From FEN-1322 sp041663425 (GTDB lineage Bacteria > Omnitrophota > Gorgyraeia > 2-01-FULL-45-10): a stretch of DNA of 16,031 bases. Each line of letters opens with the position of its first letter. Position 1 is the first letter of the stretch. The position numbers and the translations under genes were made by a program. The DNA lies in assembly GCA_041663425.1 (NCBI GenBank), contig JBAYMS010000036.1, positions 1-16,031 of the forward strand. The letters are read 5' to 3'. Below, one piece after another: positions 8,001-14,267 of the stretch. A model generated the notes under the pieces. The model was not told where the DNA came from. It searched no databases and saw nothing but the letters and a program-made list of their open reading frames with translations.

Positions 8001-8242
8001 AATCAGTCATCTCTGCCTGTTCAGTAAGGTTCCGGCCTATAATGATGACAGCTCTTGCCACCGCGCTTGGCCTTCTGCCGATGGCTTTCATAGGAGGTGA
8101 AGGAGCCGAACTCCGCTCTCCTATGGCGATAACGGTTATGGGAGGATTGTTGGTAGGGACTTTTCTCACACTGGTAGTCATACCAACTATATACATAGTT
8201 GTAGCCGAATGGCTAGAACGCATTTCCAGGAAGAAAAAATGA
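5060..8242 (+). CDS. RND-family efflux permease 1 (AcrB/MdtB-like inner-membrane transporter)
   Basis: The 1060-residue protein has the full 12-helix RND layout. TM1 is at about 10-33 (ERPVTLIMIVSGLLIFGVV), the first periplasmic porter region extends to about 350, and TM2-TM6 lie at about 365-510. A cytoplasmic linker with TM7 (about 558-577) is followed by a second periplasmic region to about 885 and TM8-TM12 at about 893-1049. TM4 has GSLVDAAIVVIEN (422-434), so only the first of AcrB's two Asp residues (D407/D408) remains, as in CusA. TM10 has VVDNAIVLID, with Asp at the position of AcrB Lys940. These pumps use the proton-motive force to expel drugs, bile-like compounds, lipids or metals. 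An acidic insert of roughly 25 residues (about 249-275, SDSEKEERNDDFD) enlarges a porter subdomain. No strong ribosome binding site precedes ATG 5060, so translation is probably coupled to the adaptor gene. Whether the substrate is organic or metal cannot be read from this. Confidence 0.92.
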   Translation: MNLAQFSIERPVTLIMIVSGLLIFGVVSLGLLPQELFPQIVYPQLTVVTPYENAAPEEIETLITRPIEEAIGTVAGVKRINSISKEGLSLIIAEFGWNQNINFAALGMREKIDLIKERLPREAEEPIVLQYNPFDKPILILSVTSSKEDRSPIALRELVKRMINDEVEKVEGVASATISGGLEREIQVEVNKDKLESRRIPILDVSNALGSANLNYPAGTIKESFYEYLIRTLGEFEHISEIGDVAIGSSDSEKEERNDDFDLPYRQARGKLSEDKKLIYLKDVANIIDGVKERTSYSRYNGKDNISISVQKQALGNTVKAIEKVKAKIQELRADIPKDISVAIVYDQSVYIKSSITGVWDSAWQGGLIVFLVLLYFLRNAWSSVIVTLTIPISVMATFALMFFSGISINMMSLGGLAFGVGSLVDAAIVVIENIFRHMQQGEDKKHAAMIGADEVAVAVAGSVLTTIVVFLPLIFVIGIIGQISKDFALTVTFSLLASWVASITIIPLLSSKGISLGKDVANEIQDDVSKLDTSGAIAKARKFFDMMLRKFLAHKGRYLFYTVILFIISLSLFVFMDKELMPKVDQGQFTLKIDMPAGTTLGVTNAVSEKVEKFVLSIPEVDSVNTTVGSTKESSERNIIERLNYNQAEIVITLKSKRKMKTSDVVQIIQNHFSQIDMGGAKTEYMLQDNVFATGMAAQAPVTVELKGNDLKVLEKLTYEVQRGMGGIAGIYGIKNNLSEPSPETKVFINKDMAAIYGLSVTDIAQTALISLKGYIATKFKEKGEEINIRVRLREQDRNDFKKLADLEIQSPTGVKVNLGSVARFGKGKGPSEIRRTNQERVILVYANIYERPIKDITSDVTAMISKMNIPKGYIIKLAGESEDMKASYDSMRNAIIAAFLLVYMIMAALFESLWQPIIIMFTIPLGLIGVAWALFVTRTNVSVYVLMGVGILGGIVVDNAIVLIDCVNLFRSKGKSLDESVISACSVRFRPIMMTALATALGLLPMAFIGGEGAELRSPMAITVMGGLLVGTFLTLVVIPTIYIVVAEWLERISRKKK

Positions 8243-8249
8243 GTTCCGT

Positions 8250-11200
8250 ATGAGCATCCCAACTTTTTCCATAAAACGTCCCGTCACGATGCTCATGATT
8301 TACATCTCGCTTATTCTCTTCGGTATTATTTCGCTGATGCAGTTGCCCGTCGAACTTTATCCAAATATAAGTTTCGGTGAAATAAGTATAATAATACAGG
8401 TCCGAGGAGGTATCCCTCCGACGGAAGTTGAAAGCCTTGTATCGAAACCCATCGAAGAGGCTGTGGGAACGGTAAGTCATCTGGAGGAGATGATGTCTAT
8501 CTCTAAGGAAGGTGAATCGACCGTAGTTTTAAGTTTTGAACCCGGCCTGAATATGGAATTTGCCGCTCTTGAAGTCCGTGAAAAGTTCGCCAGAGTAAAA
8601 AATAAATTACCGAAAGAAATAGAAAAGCCGATAATAGCGCAGTTTAAGCGCTCCGATGTGCCGATAGTGATACTGGCTATAACAAGCCTGCATAGAAGCA
8701 CAGAAGATATCAGGAAAATCGTTGACGAAAATATCCGCGAAGCGATAAAACGCATAAGCGGTGTAGCGGATGCGGAAGTTGCAGGCGGCAGGGAGCGAAA
8801 AATACTTATTGAGGCAGACCAGAGAAAGATGGCTGCCGTCGGAGTCTCTTTAGAAATGTTGATATCTGCCGTCGGGCAGAACAACCTGAATCTGCTATCC
8901 GGCGATATTGAGAGGAAGGGTGAGAAATATATAATCCGAACGATAGGTTTGTATGATACGGTCGATGACATGAAAAATATACCGGTATCAACCAATCGCG
9001 AGGGGATGATATTGCGTTTAAAAGATGTTGCCAATGTGCTTGACTCATATCTGGAGCCGACAGGTTATGCGAGAGTAAATGTGCGTCCGGTCGTTTCGGT
9101 GTATATTCAGAAAGAGTCGACAGCCAATACTATAACGGTCGCCGCCGAGATCGAAAAAGAAGTGGAGAGGCTAAAGACGATCCTGCCTAAAGACCTGCAG
9201 GTAGTAGTTACATCCAATCAGGCAAATTTTATAAAGAGTGCGATAGATAATCTTAAAGACGCTCTTTTAAGAGGAGCGGCTCTTGTAATGCTCGTATTGA
9301 CGATATTCCTTACGCCGCTCAGTAAAAAAATGTTAATGCTTGTGCTGGGCGTTCTCGTAGCTGTAGTAGTGTCTCCCGTTTTCCTGCTCTATTTTATAAT
9401 TTCCGCCATGATCATAGGTTTTATCACAATAAAACAGATACGGCCTGTAGCGATAGTGTCTTCCGCGATACCAATATCTGTCATAATAACATTTACTCTT
9501 ATGTGGGCTATGAAGCTTTCGCTTAATTTTATGACACTTTTTGGCCTGGCCCTCGGCGTCGGAATGCTTGTCGATAATGCAATAGTTGTATTTGAGAACA
9601 TAGTCCATAAACATGAAATGGGTTTAACCGGTATTCCGGCAGCCACTGAAGGCACAGAAGAAGTATGGGTAGCTGTGTTGGCCGGTACGCTTACGCACAT
9701 CTCAGTATTTTTACCGATGGTGTTTGTAGGGCAGGAAATAAGGCTTCTATATGGCGGCGTGGCATGGACAGTCACGTTTTCGCTTCTCATATCCTTGTTT
9801 GTATCTATTACGGTAGTCCCTCTTTTTTCTTCCCGCACTAATATACAAACTGAAAAAGTTGTTTTCCTGAATAACATATATAAGTTCCAACGAAAAGGTG
9901 TCGCGTATTTTATGAGACACAGGTACAGGATAATGCTGTATGCCTTACTTTTATTTATCGTCTCGTTCTTTTTCTTTACGCGTCTTGGGATGGAATTTTT
10001 AGGGACCACAGAACAGAACAAGTTCACGGTGTTTATAGAATTACCTACGGGAGCCAAGCTTGACGCCACGGATAAAGTAGTCAAAAAAGTTGAAGCACTG
10101 CTTAAAGAAGTGCCGGAGGTTAAAACTTTTTCTTCCAGGGTCGAGCCTTGGTCGAGCAAGGTATATGTAGAGCTTGTCAGCCTTATGCAGAGAAAGAGGT
10201 CGGTAGGAGAAGTTATAGAAAGCCTTCGCCCGAAGGTGGAAAAAATAAAACCGGCATTTATATATTTCGAAGAAGAACAGGAGGTCGGGACTAAGGAGAT
10301 TATAATAGAGCTATTTGGCTACGACTATGTGAAGTTAAGAGAGGTGGCGATATCGATAGCTACCAGACTGGGAACGGTCAAAGGATTTACAGATACAAAG
10401 ATAAGGATGAGAGAAGGGCGTCCCGAACTTGGTTTGAAAGTGGATAGGATCCGGGCCCGCCTATTTGATATGAGTGTCAGCGAAGTAGCGGATTCCGTTC
10501 ATGCGCAGATGAGAGGCTTAAGGGCAACTCTGTTTCATACCTCATCTAGTGAGGTGGAAACAATAGCCCGCCTCGATGAGAAATACAGAAAAACTTTCAA
10601 AGATATGCACAAGCTGATACTTACAAATAAAGAAAAAGAAAATGTATACCTGGAACAGGTCGCAGATTTCAAATATGGTTTGGGGCCAAGCGAAGTCTGG
10701 AGAAAAAATAAAACACGCATGATACAGGTGAGCGCTAATATAGGAACAGTGCCGCTAAGCAAAGCTGCTGTATTGACCAGAGCTGCGCTTGCGGACCTGC
10801 GTCTTCCTGAGAGCTACCTTTGGAGATTGGGCGGGAACTATCCAACAATGATAGCTACGCAGAAACAAATTATACCTATACTGGTTTTAACGATCCTGCT
10901 GATATATCTTGTGCTTGCTTCGCTTTTTGAATCATATAGTCAGCCTCTTATTATTATGCTGGCAGTGCCGCTATCACTGGTCGGTGTTGTCATAGCGCTG
11001 TATATCGCAAAGAAGTCCGTCGGTATGGGTGTTTTTGTAGGCATGATAATGCTGGGCGGTATAGTTGTAAACAATTCGATACTTTTAATAGATCATGCAA
11101 ATACTTTGCGGAAAAAAAATATTAAAAGTGTGAAGGCGATCATGATCGCGTCGCGTGACAGGTTAAGGCCGATAATCATGACAACCTTAACAACGCTTTT

Positions 11201-11390
11201 AGGCCTTTTGCCTATGGCTATAAGTACTCAGGAAGGTTCTAACCTCTGGAGTCCCCTGGCGATCACAGTTATCGGAGGACTTACCTCTTCTACCATATTA
11301 ACACTTCTGATAGTGCCGAACGCGTATATAATTTCTGAAGATATAGGCGTGTGGGTACAGTCAAAATGGAAGCGTAAAAAAATACTATAA
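8250..11390 (+). CDS. RND-family efflux permease 2 (AcrB/MdtC-like) with an extra hydrophobic insertion
   Basis: The 1046-residue RND transporter starts 7 bp after permease 1. Its N-terminus (SIPTFSIKRPVTMLMIYISL) and overall layout match permease 1. TM4 has GMLVDNAIVVFEN (438-450) and TM10 has GGIVVNNSILLID (936-948), the VDN/VNN form common in non-enterobacterial HAE-type pumps. The second periplasmic region spans about 580-865. Compared with permease 1, TM2 is followed by about 39 additional, mostly hydrophobic residues (about 354-392) before IRPVAIVSSAIPISVI, enough for one or two more membrane spans. Tandem permeases behind one adaptor resemble MdtBC and MuxBC, which form mixed trimers, so a heterotrimer is a plausible inference. 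This is the last gene of the operon. It converges on the minus-strand activase with 5 bp between stops, and no terminator hairpin is evident. Confidence 0.92.
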   Translation: MSIPTFSIKRPVTMLMIYISLILFGIISLMQLPVELYPNISFGEISIIIQVRGGIPPTEVESLVSKPIEEAVGTVSHLEEMMSISKEGESTVVLSFEPGLNMEFAALEVREKFARVKNKLPKEIEKPIIAQFKRSDVPIVILAITSLHRSTEDIRKIVDENIREAIKRISGVADAEVAGGRERKILIEADQRKMAAVGVSLEMLISAVGQNNLNLLSGDIERKGEKYIIRTIGLYDTVDDMKNIPVSTNREGMILRLKDVANVLDSYLEPTGYARVNVRPVVSVYIQKESTANTITVAAEIEKEVERLKTILPKDLQVVVTSNQANFIKSAIDNLKDALLRGAALVMLVLTIFLTPLSKKMLMLVLGVLVAVVVSPVFLLYFIISAMIIGFITIKQIRPVAIVSSAIPISVIITFTLMWAMKLSLNFMTLFGLALGVGMLVDNAIVVFENIVHKHEMGLTGIPAATEGTEEVWVAVLAGTLTHISVFLPMVFVGQEIRLLYGGVAWTVTFSLLISLFVSITVVPLFSSRTNIQTEKVVFLNNIYKFQRKGVAYFMRHRYRIMLYALLLFIVSFFFFTRLGMEFLGTTEQNKFTVFIELPTGAKLDATDKVVKKVEALLKEVPEVKTFSSRVEPWSSKVYVELVSLMQRKRSVGEVIESLRPKVEKIKPAFIYFEEEQEVGTKEIIIELFGYDYVKLREVAISIATRLGTVKGFTDTKIRMREGRPELGLKVDRIRARLFDMSVSEVADSVHAQMRGLRATLFHTSSSEVETIARLDEKYRKTFKDMHKLILTNKEKENVYLEQVADFKYGLGPSEVWRKNKTRMIQVSANIGTVPLSKAAVLTRAALADLRLPESYLWRLGGNYPTMIATQKQIIPILVLTILLIYLVLASLFESYSQPLIIMLAVPLSLVGVVIALYIAKKSVGMGVFVGMIMLGGIVVNNSILLIDHANTLRKKNIKSVKAIMIASRDRLRPIIMTTLTTLLGLLPMAISTQEGSNLWSPLAITVIGGLTSSTILTLLIVPNAYIISEDIGVWVQSKWKRKKIL

Positions 11391-11395
11391 TAGTT

Positions 11396-12340
11396 TTACT
11401 TATATTTTTCACACCTTGAACCGATGTGTCCTGCAGGAATATCGTTTGATATAATTTTAGTAACGTCGCACTGGTTGGGGCAGTCGCCGCATATAAAAAA
11501 TTCTGTTTTAATATTGTGATCTGCAATTGCAAATCCTTTAAATTTCGTTTTTTCTATATTTTCACGCGATACCAGTATGGCTGCTCCTACACAGCCGGTG
11601 ATCTTGTGTTCTTTAGGTACTCTGACCTTTTGTTTCAGCTCCCTCTCGAAGGCATGGACTACACCGCGATTTGCTGCCACTCCCCCGACGAAGATTACGG
11701 GGCTGAGCATTAGCCTGTTCTTGGAAACGTTATTTATAAAATTTCTTACAAGGCCTTCGCATAGACCGTTTATTATATCCTCTTTTTTACATCCCATAGC
11801 TGCTTTATGGATCATGTCGCTTTCGGAAAAAACAGTACACTTTGCCGCGATATTTACTTTCATGGTAGAACGTGATGCGTATTCACCGAACTCGTCTATG
11901 GAAATTTTCAGCCGGTTTGCCTGGGAAGACAGGAACGAACCTGTCCCGGCGGCGCATAACGTATTGAGGTTGTACCATATGGGTATACCATTTTTAAGGA
12001 ATATCACTTTTGAATCCTGCCCGCCTATTTCAATAATAGAGGAAACATCCGGGGCGTAATGCAGGGCTGCTACGGTCTGGGCTGTTACCTCGTTTTTAAT
12101 AAGATCTGCACCTATAAGAGAGGCCGCGATTTTTCTGCCGCTGCCTGTTATTCCGACGGCATTTATGACAAATCCCTGTCTCGACGCCTGTTCAGATATC
12201 TCTCTGAGCGCATTTTGCAGGGCTTTTATAGGCGCGCCGGAAGTGTCCATATAAACACTGGCACACAGATTTTTATTTTCATCAATGACTGCCATTTTTA
12301 CAGAGACCGAACCTATATCTACACCTAAAAAGAATTTCAT
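11396..12340 (-). CDS. BadF/BadG/BcrA/HgdC-type [4Fe-4S] ATPase, activator of a 2-hydroxyacyl-CoA dehydratase-like enzyme
   Basis: The 314-residue protein belongs to the ASKHA ATPase fold. Phosphate-1 loop FLGVDIGSVSVK is at 4-15, with GITGSGRK at 63-70, EIGGQDSKVIFL at 104-115 and FVGGVAANRGV at 217-227. The two cysteines that in HgdC hold a [4Fe-4S] cluster between subunits are C129 (LCAAGTGSFL) and C168 (KCTVFSESDMI). A C-terminal four-Cys module, C284-x2-C287-x3-C291 and C310 (GSRCEK), resembles the segment found in the large activase fusion proteins. Family members use ATP hydrolysis to inject one low-potential electron into a dehydratase or reductase partner, and they work in anaerobes. 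The start ATG overlaps the stop of the upstream COG3581-like gene as ATGA. A purine-rich GGGGAG lies just before it, so the two are translationally coupled and the upstream product is the likely partner. The substrate is unknown. Confidence 0.88.
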   Translation of the reverse strand: MKFFLGVDIGSVSVKMAVIDENKNLCASVYMDTSGAPIKALQNALREISEQASRQGFVINAVGITGSGRKIAASLIGADLIKNEVTAQTVAALHYAPDVSSIIEIGGQDSKVIFLKNGIPIWYNLNTLCAAGTGSFLSSQANRLKISIDEFGEYASRSTMKVNIAAKCTVFSESDMIHKAAMGCKKEDIINGLCEGLVRNFINNVSKNRLMLSPVIFVGGVAANRGVVHAFERELKQKVRVPKEHKITGCVGAAILVSRENIEKTKFKGFAIADHNIKTEFFICGDCPNQCDVTKIISNDIPAGHIGSRCEKYK

Positions 12341-13266
12341 CTCTCCCCTTTGCTCATTTTTAAAATATCAACAAAAGATTCTATTCGTGTTTGAAAATGC
12401 GTTTCCAAAGTAGCTTCATCTATGCTCAAACATAAGATCGGCATGTTGTAGTCGCGTCCTATTTTTTCTACAATAGGTTCTATGGCGGTTTCCGGATTAC
12501 ACGCAAAAGGTTTCAGCATAATTACACCATCGTATTTTTTTTCGGCGTAACTGATTAATTTTATAAGGTTTTCGTTTGCATGTCCTCCGATCCTTTGCGG
12601 GAAATATTTTTTTGCGATCTTGCCGAATTTTGTTATATTTGTCATTCCCAGCATATCCTGCAATAGCATGGATAAGTTGGTTGACAGACAAAGCCACCTG
12701 TCCACAAAAATACCCATGCGTTGCAATCTGCCGACGAGATCCATATTAAGGATATTTTCATTGCAGACATAGACTTCACCTATGATACCTATTTTAATAG
12801 GAGCATTTTTATTTATATTTTTTTCAGCTTCATCGAGCTCACGTACTTTTTTAAAAAATCGTATAACCTCTTTTATGAGTTTTATTGTAGACAAGCCCGG
12901 GCATATGCGTTTCATGTCGCGGAAAAATTTTATGGGTTTGCGGATGTTGATAGGACACATTTCAAACTTGTATCCAAGATCTTTCATTATCTGTTCCTGA
13001 ACGACAGAGTAGCATCTTAAAATGCACCACCCGTCGGAGTTTGCGATCGCTATAAGACCGGCCCCCTGCTCCACAGCCTCTATCATGGTGCCGAGAGTTA
13101 TTTTAAATGGATAACATATATCGCTGGGTGAGTATTTGGTTCCCAGCTCCATGGTGCGTTTGGTTATCTGTGGCGGCGTGATTACGTCGGCACCGAGATT
13201 TCTGAATAAGTCGGCGAGCAGCTCTGTGTATTTACCGTAACGGGGAAATGAAAATTTTTCCTGCAT
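12337..13266 (-). CDS. 2-hydroxyacyl-CoA dehydratase-related (COG3581-like) Cys-rich protein
   Basis: The 309-residue protein matches, from memory, the family of predicted activase partners related to HgdB and to the C-terminal half of activase fusion proteins. Its N-terminus, KFSFPRYGKYTELLADLF, corresponds to the family's FPHMG start. It continues with ITPPQITKRTMELGTKYSPS and DICYPFKITLGTMIEA (about 29-64), then SDGWCILRCYSVVQEQI (77-93) and MLKPFACNPETAIEP (250-264). C51, C81 or C85, and C256 fall in these conserved blocks and are the best candidates for iron-sulfur ligands. The usual GPCR-like block here reads GWCILRC. The neighbouring activase gene overlaps its stop codon, which supports a two-protein electron-transfer pair. 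The usual companion subunit (COG3580-like) is not present in this window. The start is 4 bp after the Lgt-like gene, without a strong ribosome binding site. Confidence 0.78.
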   Translation of the reverse strand: MQEKFSFPRYGKYTELLADLFRNLGADVITPPQITKRTMELGTKYSPSDICYPFKITLGTMIEAVEQGAGLIAIANSDGWCILRCYSVVQEQIMKDLGYKFEMCPINIRKPIKFFRDMKRICPGLSTIKLIKEVIRFFKKVRELDEAEKNINKNAPIKIGIIGEVYVCNENILNMDLVGRLQRMGIFVDRWLCLSTNLSMLLQDMLGMTNITKFGKIAKKYFPQRIGGHANENLIKLISYAEKKYDGVIMLKPFACNPETAIEPIVEKIGRDYNMPILCLSIDEATLETHFQTRIESFVDILKMSKGER

Positions 13267-13270
13267 TTTA

Positions 13271-14014
13271 TTAAATCTTTTTCTTAGTATTTAAAACAAA
13301 AATCATTCCTATAGTAGAAGCTATGGCTAGAGACAGAGATGTGATCTGCGCTACCGTTATCTGCATAAACACCGTTGCGCTATCCACTCTGAGAAATTCA
13401 TTGAAGAATCTGCCCACACCATATAGGAATAGTGATAAGAAAAGTATTTTCCCGGGCGTATCTTTATTTTTTTCATAAATTATTCTGCCGATAAAAAATA
13501 TAGTCAGAAGTATAATGCATTCATAAAGCTGAGTGGGATAACGAAGTAAATTGCCATGAGTTTTAAAAACGAAACCAAAAGGCGGGTTACATGGTTTTCC
13601 GTAACAACACCCTGCCATGAAACATCCTATGCGTACAAATGCCTGAGCTAAAAGCATAAAAGGTATTACATAATCCATCAATTTCAAAAAACTTTTTCTT
13701 GTTATTGCACAAAACGTAAAAAGAGTTATAATATGAAATGCGAGTGTTCCAAAATATGCGTAGCCGCCATTAAAAGATATTATATCCGAAAATGTAAAAT
13801 GGCGGCCCAGATGTAAAAGCAGGAACAGTGCCCGGCCGCCAGCAAATCCTGCGATAAATAAAACTACGCCAAGCCCAAGCAGTGATAGCCTGCTTAAAAT
13901 AAAATCGCGGGGTTTCAGGTATAGCATAAGGGCCAGAGATATGATAGAGCCAATTACTATTGCGAGCTGGTAACTAAAAAAAAGTTTTCCGAAAATCGTT
14001 ATGGTTGGTAACAT
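13271..14014 (-). CDS. Lgt-like (prolipoprotein diacylglyceryl transferase family) membrane enzyme with altered active site
   Basis: From ATG 14014 the product is 247 residues with about seven membrane helices, the size of Lgt. The frame extends upstream to ATG 14140, but MLPTITIFGKLFFSYQLAIV matches the usual Lgt N-terminus, and the longer form would add 42 unusual residues. The family signature GRxGNFxNGExxG appears as RIGCFMAGCCYG (128-139), followed by RYPTQLYE (158-165) and GRFFNEFLRVDS (201-212), which fits the Lgt region containing Arg239. The HGG motif carrying E. coli His103 reads YFGT (87-90). The Asn and Glu of the signature are both Cys. E. coli Lgt moves diacylglycerol from phosphatidylglycerol to the lipobox cysteine of prolipoproteins. 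With these replacements the reaction here may differ. It is the first gene of a minus-strand operon with the COG3581-like and activase genes, which is not the usual Lgt context. Confidence 0.8.
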   Translation of the reverse strand: MLPTITIFGKLFFSYQLAIVIGSIISLALMLYLKPRDFILSRLSLLGLGVVLFIAGFAGGRALFLLLHLGRHFTFSDIISFNGGYAYFGTLAFHIITLFTFCAITRKSFLKLMDYVIPFMLLAQAFVRIGCFMAGCCYGKPCNPPFGFVFKTHGNLLRYPTQLYECIILLTIFFIGRIIYEKNKDTPGKILFLSLFLYGVGRFFNEFLRVDSATVFMQITVAQITSLSLAIASTIGMIFVLNTKKKI

Positions 14015-14126
14015 AAATACAAAATTACCATAAATTCGTTTAGGTGTCAATAGTGGCATATGTAAATACTTGAAATAAAATGATTTGTAGCCAAATTTAA
14101 GATATAAAAAAGTTAAATATTTACCC

Positions 14127-14155
14127 TTGACGCTGAGCATATTATATGATATATA
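14127..14155 (+). promoter_or_regulatory. Possible plus-strand promoter for the leader of the secreted repeat protein gene
   Basis: TTGACG (14127-14132) and TATATA (14150-14155) are 17 bp apart. The predicted start near 14162 would give a transcript that meets the terminator hairpin at 14192-14218 after about 30 nt. AT-rich sequence makes chance matches likely. Confidence 0.3.
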
Positions 14156-14160
14156 TTATA
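14141..14160 (-). promoter_or_regulatory. Possible promoter region of the minus-strand Lgt-like operon
   Basis: Two perfect TATAAT hexamers read on the minus strand, 14160-14155 and 14146-14141, in a very AT-rich stretch. The -35 candidates at proper spacing are poor (GAAACA at 14183-14178 for the upstream one). If transcription starts here, the 5' leader to ATG 14014 would be roughly 120-140 nt. Confidence 0.35.
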
Positions 14161-14191
14161 CTGTAAGTGTCCCTAAGTGTTTCATTGGCAG

Positions 14192-14218
14192 AGCTGTCTG
14201 TTAAACAGCTGTTTTTTT
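14192..14218 (+). terminator. Intrinsic-terminator hairpin in the leader upstream of the secreted repeat protein
   Basis: AGCTGT (14192-14197) and ACAGCT (14205-14210) form a perfect 6-bp stem with a 7-nt loop, followed by G and seven T (14212-14218). The T tract is on the plus strand only. No plus-strand gene ends here, because the region lies between two divergent genes. The hairpin therefore ends a short non-coding transcript or acts as an attenuator for the gene at 14268. Confidence 0.6.
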
Positions 14219-14267
14219 GACCCACATAATTTAAATTTAAAAAAAGTTTTAAAAAAGGTTAAGAGAA

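Noticed and set aside
9389..10159. 256-codon open frame on the minus strand
   Set aside because: It lies entirely antisense to RND permease 2, whose motifs are intact. Its translation shows low-complexity Ser/Thr/Ile sequence typical of an antisense shadow.
11383..11393. Bidirectional terminator between the convergent operons
   Set aside because: The ACTATAATAGT palindrome is AT-only apart from its ends, with almost no loop. It could not form a stable terminator stem.
11577..12059. 160-codon plus-strand open frame
   Set aside because: Antisense to the activase gene, which carries all expected family motifs.
14015..14140. N-terminal extension of the Lgt-like protein to ATG 14140
   Set aside because: The added 42 residues are Lys/Tyr/Phe-rich and unlike Lgt N-termini. 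The ATG directly abuts a TATAAT that looks like a promoter element. It is not excluded.
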